A DNA stretch of 8,091 nucleotides from Kiloniellaceae bacterium (GTDB taxonomy: Bacteria; Pseudomonadota; Alphaproteobacteria; Kiloniellales; Kiloniellaceae), in assembly GCA_028280915.1 (NCBI GenBank), contig JANQKX010000292.1:1-8091 (forward strand), read 5' to 3'. The notes below the pieces were generated by a model that ran no database searches, had not been told where the DNA came from, and was given only the letters and a program-made list of their open reading frames with translations. This document shows positions 6,141 to 8,091 of this stretch, piece after piece (within the stretch, counting starts at the first letter, position 1; every line of letters begins with the position of its first letter). A program made the position numbers and the translations under genes.

Positions 6141-6875
6141 ATGCAGACCCTGGGGATCATCGGCATCGGCGCGTTTGGGGAATTCATGATCCGCCACCTG
6201 GCGCCCTTTTTTAAGGTGCGGGTTTATGATCGGGACCGGGACCTCTCCCCGGTCGCCGACGTCTATAACGTGACCATCGTGGATCTGGCGGCCTGCGCCG
6301 GCTGCGACATTGTGGTGTTGGCCGTTCCGGTCCAGGGCTTGGCCGGCGTGGCCGAGGCCATCAAGCCCCATCTGCGCAAGGGCACCCTGGTCATCGATGT
6401 CTGCTCGGTGAAGATCAAGCCCGCCGAGATACTGCAGCGCCTGCTGCCGGCGGAGGTGGACATCGTCTGCACCCATCCCCTCTTCGGCCCCCAATCGGGC
6501 CGCCGTTCCATTGCCGGGCTGAAGATCACCGTCTGCAACGTGCGCGGCAAGAAAGGGGCCGGCGTGGCCCGCTTCCTGGCCGAGCGCTTGCTGCTGGACG
6601 TGATCGAAACCACCCCGGATCAGCACGACCGGGAACTGGCCTACGTCCAGGGGCTGACCCACTTATTGGGCAAAATATTGGTGCAGTTGGACCTGACGGA
6701 AATCCGCCAGACCACCAAGACCTTCGATCTGGTGATGGAGGCGGTCGGCTTCATGCAGCACGATTCAGATCAACTGTTCAAGGCCATCGAACAGGAAAAC
6801 CCCTACGTCACCGAAGCCCACGAGCGCTTTTTCCGCGCCGCCGAAAGCCTGGAAAAACAGCTCGGCAAGCGCTGA
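6141..6875 (+). CDS. Short TyrA-family (prephenate/arogenate dehydrogenase-like) NAD(P)-dependent dehydrogenase
   Basis: 244-residue protein with an N-terminal Rossmann domain: GIGAFG at 8-13 binds the dinucleotide, and an acidic residue (Asp30) ends the second strand, usually favouring NAD over NADP. IDVCSVK (85-91) and HPLFGPQSG (112-120) are TyrA hallmarks; His112 corresponds to the His of HPMFGP in E. coli TyrA. QHDRELAYVQGLTH (161-174) opens the helical C-terminal domain. The family oxidatively decarboxylates prephenate or arogenate in tyrosine synthesis. At 244 residues it is shorter than usual (about 280-310), and no chorismate mutase or ACT regulatory domain is visible. AAAGG 7 nt upstream supports the ATG at 6141. 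It sits 62 bp after the LysR gene on the same strand and converges with the amidotransferase gene. No other aromatic-pathway gene is present. Family well supported; a role outside tyrosine synthesis is possible. Confidence 0.85.
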   Translation: MQTLGIIGIGAFGEFMIRHLAPFFKVRVYDRDRDLSPVADVYNVTIVDLAACAGCDIVVLAVPVQGLAGVAEAIKPHLRKGTLVIDVCSVKIKPAEILQRLLPAEVDIVCTHPLFGPQSGRRSIAGLKITVCNVRGKKGAGVARFLAERLLLDVIETTPDQHDRELAYVQGLTHLLGKILVQLDLTEIRQTTKTFDLVMEAVGFMQHDSDQLFKAIEQENPYVTEAHERFFRAAESLEKQLGKR

Positions 6876-6902
6876 GCCCCGGGGCGCGGCCGGCAAGCTC
6901 TG

Positions 6903-6931
6903 CTGACCGAGGCACTTTCGGAAGCGGTCAG
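6903..6931. terminator. Possible bidirectional stem-loop between convergent genes
   Basis: CTGACCG (6903-6909) and CGGTCAG (6925-6931) form a perfect 7-bp stem with a 15-nt loop, between the stop of the TyrA-like gene and the last codons of the amidotransferase gene, whose stop it overlaps. No T-tract follows on either strand, so a rho-independent terminator is not clearly supported. A stem protecting both 3' ends is an alternative. Confidence 0.3.
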
Positions 6932-7746
6932 GTCTGGGCGATCTGCGCGCCGTCTTTCAGCACCGTGACACTGCCCTCCGGCAGGGGGCTCCAGCCTTCC
7001 TCGCTCAGGGGCACACTGGCCAGCATCAGGGCCGGCGTGGTGCTGTCCAAGGGGGCAAGCTTCAAGCCCTTGGCCTGAAACGACCGGAACAAATCCAGCC
7101 GGTTGCCGATGCACAGCCCGGGCGGACGGGGCGCCGAGAAATGGCCGTTCTCGTCGAAGCTGCGGCGATGGGCATGCACGAAGAGGCAATCCCCATCGCA
7201 GTACAAAAAATTCGCCGAGCCCAGACCGCGGAAGTCCGCCGCCGTGCGGGCGATCACGGCGAGGCGATCTTCCAGCGCCGGCACCGCCCCCTTGGCGTCC
7301 CGCCACAGGGGCTGCAGGCGCTGCAGCAAAATGCAAAAGCCGTATTCGGAGTCCGTGGCGCCCACGGGGCGGATGAACTCGGATTCAAAGGGGAACTTGT
7401 CGAAGACCCCCTCCAAGGTGCCGTTGTGGGCGAAAATGTGAAAGCGCCCGCCGATTTCCCGGCGGAAGGGATGGGTGTTTTCCAACAAAGGCGCGCCCGT
7501 CGTGGCATAGCGCACATGGGCGATGACCATTTGGCTTTGCAGCCCCACCGTCTCGATGAAATTCACCCAGGGGCTGCTGGCCGCCGGCGAGGCCTCTTTC
7601 AGCAAGAGCACATCCTTGCCTTGGTAATAGGCAATGCCCCAGCCCGATTTGTTGGGGTGCTTCAGCCCGCCGTGCTTGGCAAACTCCTCCAGGGAGTAAT
7701 GAAGCTGCAGCGGCCGGGCGGCGGAGACACCAAAAAGTTCACACAT
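6928..7746 (-). CDS. Class II glutamine amidotransferase (YafJ/GATase_4 type)
   Basis: 272-residue N-terminal-nucleophile amidotransferase that should hydrolyse glutamine and pass ammonia to an acceptor. The ATG at 7746 was chosen because it puts Cys at position 2 (MCELFGV), where the catalytic Cys must be exposed after Met removal. The frame is open upstream to 7854, but starting there would bury the Cys. Other family residues are GWGIAYY (35-41), HVRYATTG (77-84), HNGT (107-110, oxyanion Asn-Gly) and GATDSEYGF (129-137). Length agrees with stand-alone YafJ-like proteins, and no synthase domain is fused. It follows the FMN-binding glutamate synthase-like gene by 8 nt, and its AGGA site, 6 nt before the ATG, overlaps that gene's TAG stop, indicating tight translational coupling. 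The pair may form a split glutamine-dependent synthase. The acceptor is unknown; EgtC-like gamma-glutamyl hydrolysis is an alternative. Confidence 0.9.
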   Translation of the reverse strand: MCELFGVSAARPLQLHYSLEEFAKHGGLKHPNKSGWGIAYYQGKDVLLLKEASPAASSPWVNFIETVGLQSQMVIAHVRYATTGAPLLENTHPFRREIGGRFHIFAHNGTLEGVFDKFPFESEFIRPVGATDSEYGFCILLQRLQPLWRDAKGAVPALEDRLAVIARTAADFRGLGSANFLYCDGDCLFVHAHRRSFDENGHFSAPRPPGLCIGNRLDLFRSFQAKGLKLAPLDSTTPALMLASVPLSEEGWSPLPEGSVTVLKDGAQIAQT

Positions 7747-7754
7747 GGCCGTTC

Positions 7755-8091
7755 CTAACCGGACAACACGGGGCTTTTGGACGAGCCCGCCTTGCCGGCC
7801 GGCGGGTGGTAGCGGAAATGATCCGGGTCGGCATTGTTCCAAATGCGGCGCCAATCCGGCCGGTCGGTTCCGGCCAAGAGCTCCCCGGGCTCCAGCCAGG
7901 CGAAGAGATCCTCATAGGACTTCACTTCCAAGAAGTTGATGCGCCGGCGCAGGTGGTGGGGCTCCAAGTGCTCCGGCCGGTCCAGGCCGATCGCCGCGAT
8001 GATGTTGTTGAAGGCCTGCACCGTGTTGCGATGGAACTGATAGACCCGCTCGGCCTTGTCGGGCACCACCAAGGCCTTGGCCCGGTGTGGG
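7755..8091 (-). CDS. FMN-binding glutamate synthase-family protein, C-terminal part (cut by window edge)
   Basis: The last 111 residues of a protein running off the right edge, ending in TAG at 7755-7757. No start lies in the window: the frame is open to the edge, and the earliest start-like codon (TTG at 8072) falls inside conserved sequence. The visible part (LVVPDKAERVYQFHRNTVQ, then IGLDRPEHLEPHHLRRRI, EVKSYEDLF and LEPGELL) is the characteristic tail of stand-alone FMN-binding glutamate synthase domain proteins (GltB synthase-domain relatives), usually about 500 residues. These carry the FMN/Fe-S synthase barrel without the amidotransferase domain. It is directly upstream of, and coupled to, a class II amidotransferase that could provide ammonia. 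FMN-binding and Fe-S motifs lie outside the window, so activity cannot be judged. Identification rests on pattern recognition of the tail. Confidence 0.75.
   Translation of the reverse strand, partial: PHRAKALVVPDKAERVYQFHRNTVQAFNNIIAAIGLDRPEHLEPHHLRRRINFLEVKSYEDLFAWLEPGELLAGTDRPDWRRIWNNADPDHFRYHPPAGKAGSSKSPVLSG

Noticed and set aside
7747..7854. N-terminal extension of the class II amidotransferase
   Set aside because: It would overlap the synthase-like gene and bury the catalytic Cys, which must be residue 2.

Overview
The window is GC-rich, with tightly packed genes and strongly G/C-biased third codon positions. Family content (DddP-type M24 lyase, GcvA-like LysR regulator, FMN-binding glutamate synthase, EutA-like isomerase) suggests a proteobacterium, most likely an alphaproteobacterium, possibly marine or saline. 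That placement is inference from gene content. Nine protein genes were found, the first and last cut by the window edges. No RNA gene, mobile element or CRISPR array was seen, and no gene-free stretch exceeds 111 bp.

Layout. (1) 1-2957, plus strand: an operon of an M20D amidohydrolase (5' end missing), an M24 creatinase/ectoine-hydrolase-like protein that has lost most metal ligands, and a two-cysteine Asp/Glu racemase/maleate isomerase-like protein (EutA-like). The first two genes overlap by one base. (2) 2987-5043, minus strand: a two-gene operon, convergent with the first, of a HalD/BesD-type Fe(II)/2-oxoglutarate dioxygenase followed 2 nt later by a DddP-like M24 lyase with the DddP active site intact. 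(3) 5044-5154: divergent promoter region with TTGC/GCAA half-sites. (4) 5155-6875, plus strand: a LysR-type regulator, then a short TyrA-family dehydrogenase preceded by a 15-bp tandem repeat. (5) 6928-8091, minus strand: the C-terminus of an FMN-binding glutamate synthase-family protein, then a class II glutamine amidotransferase whose ribosome-binding site overlaps the upstream stop codon.

How the genes may work together. Regions 1-3 resemble a catabolic island for small compatible-solute or modified amino acid substrates. An oxygenase could hydroxylate a substrate, the DddP-like enzyme could cleave it, and an isomerase plus a hydrolase/deacylase pair could process ring-opened or N-acyl products, with the LysR protein as local regulator. 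The families are well supported. The substrates and the link between the two operons are inference. Region 5 looks like a separate nitrogen-metabolism operon in which the amidotransferase and FMN-synthase parts of a glutamate-synthase-like activity lie on separate polypeptides.
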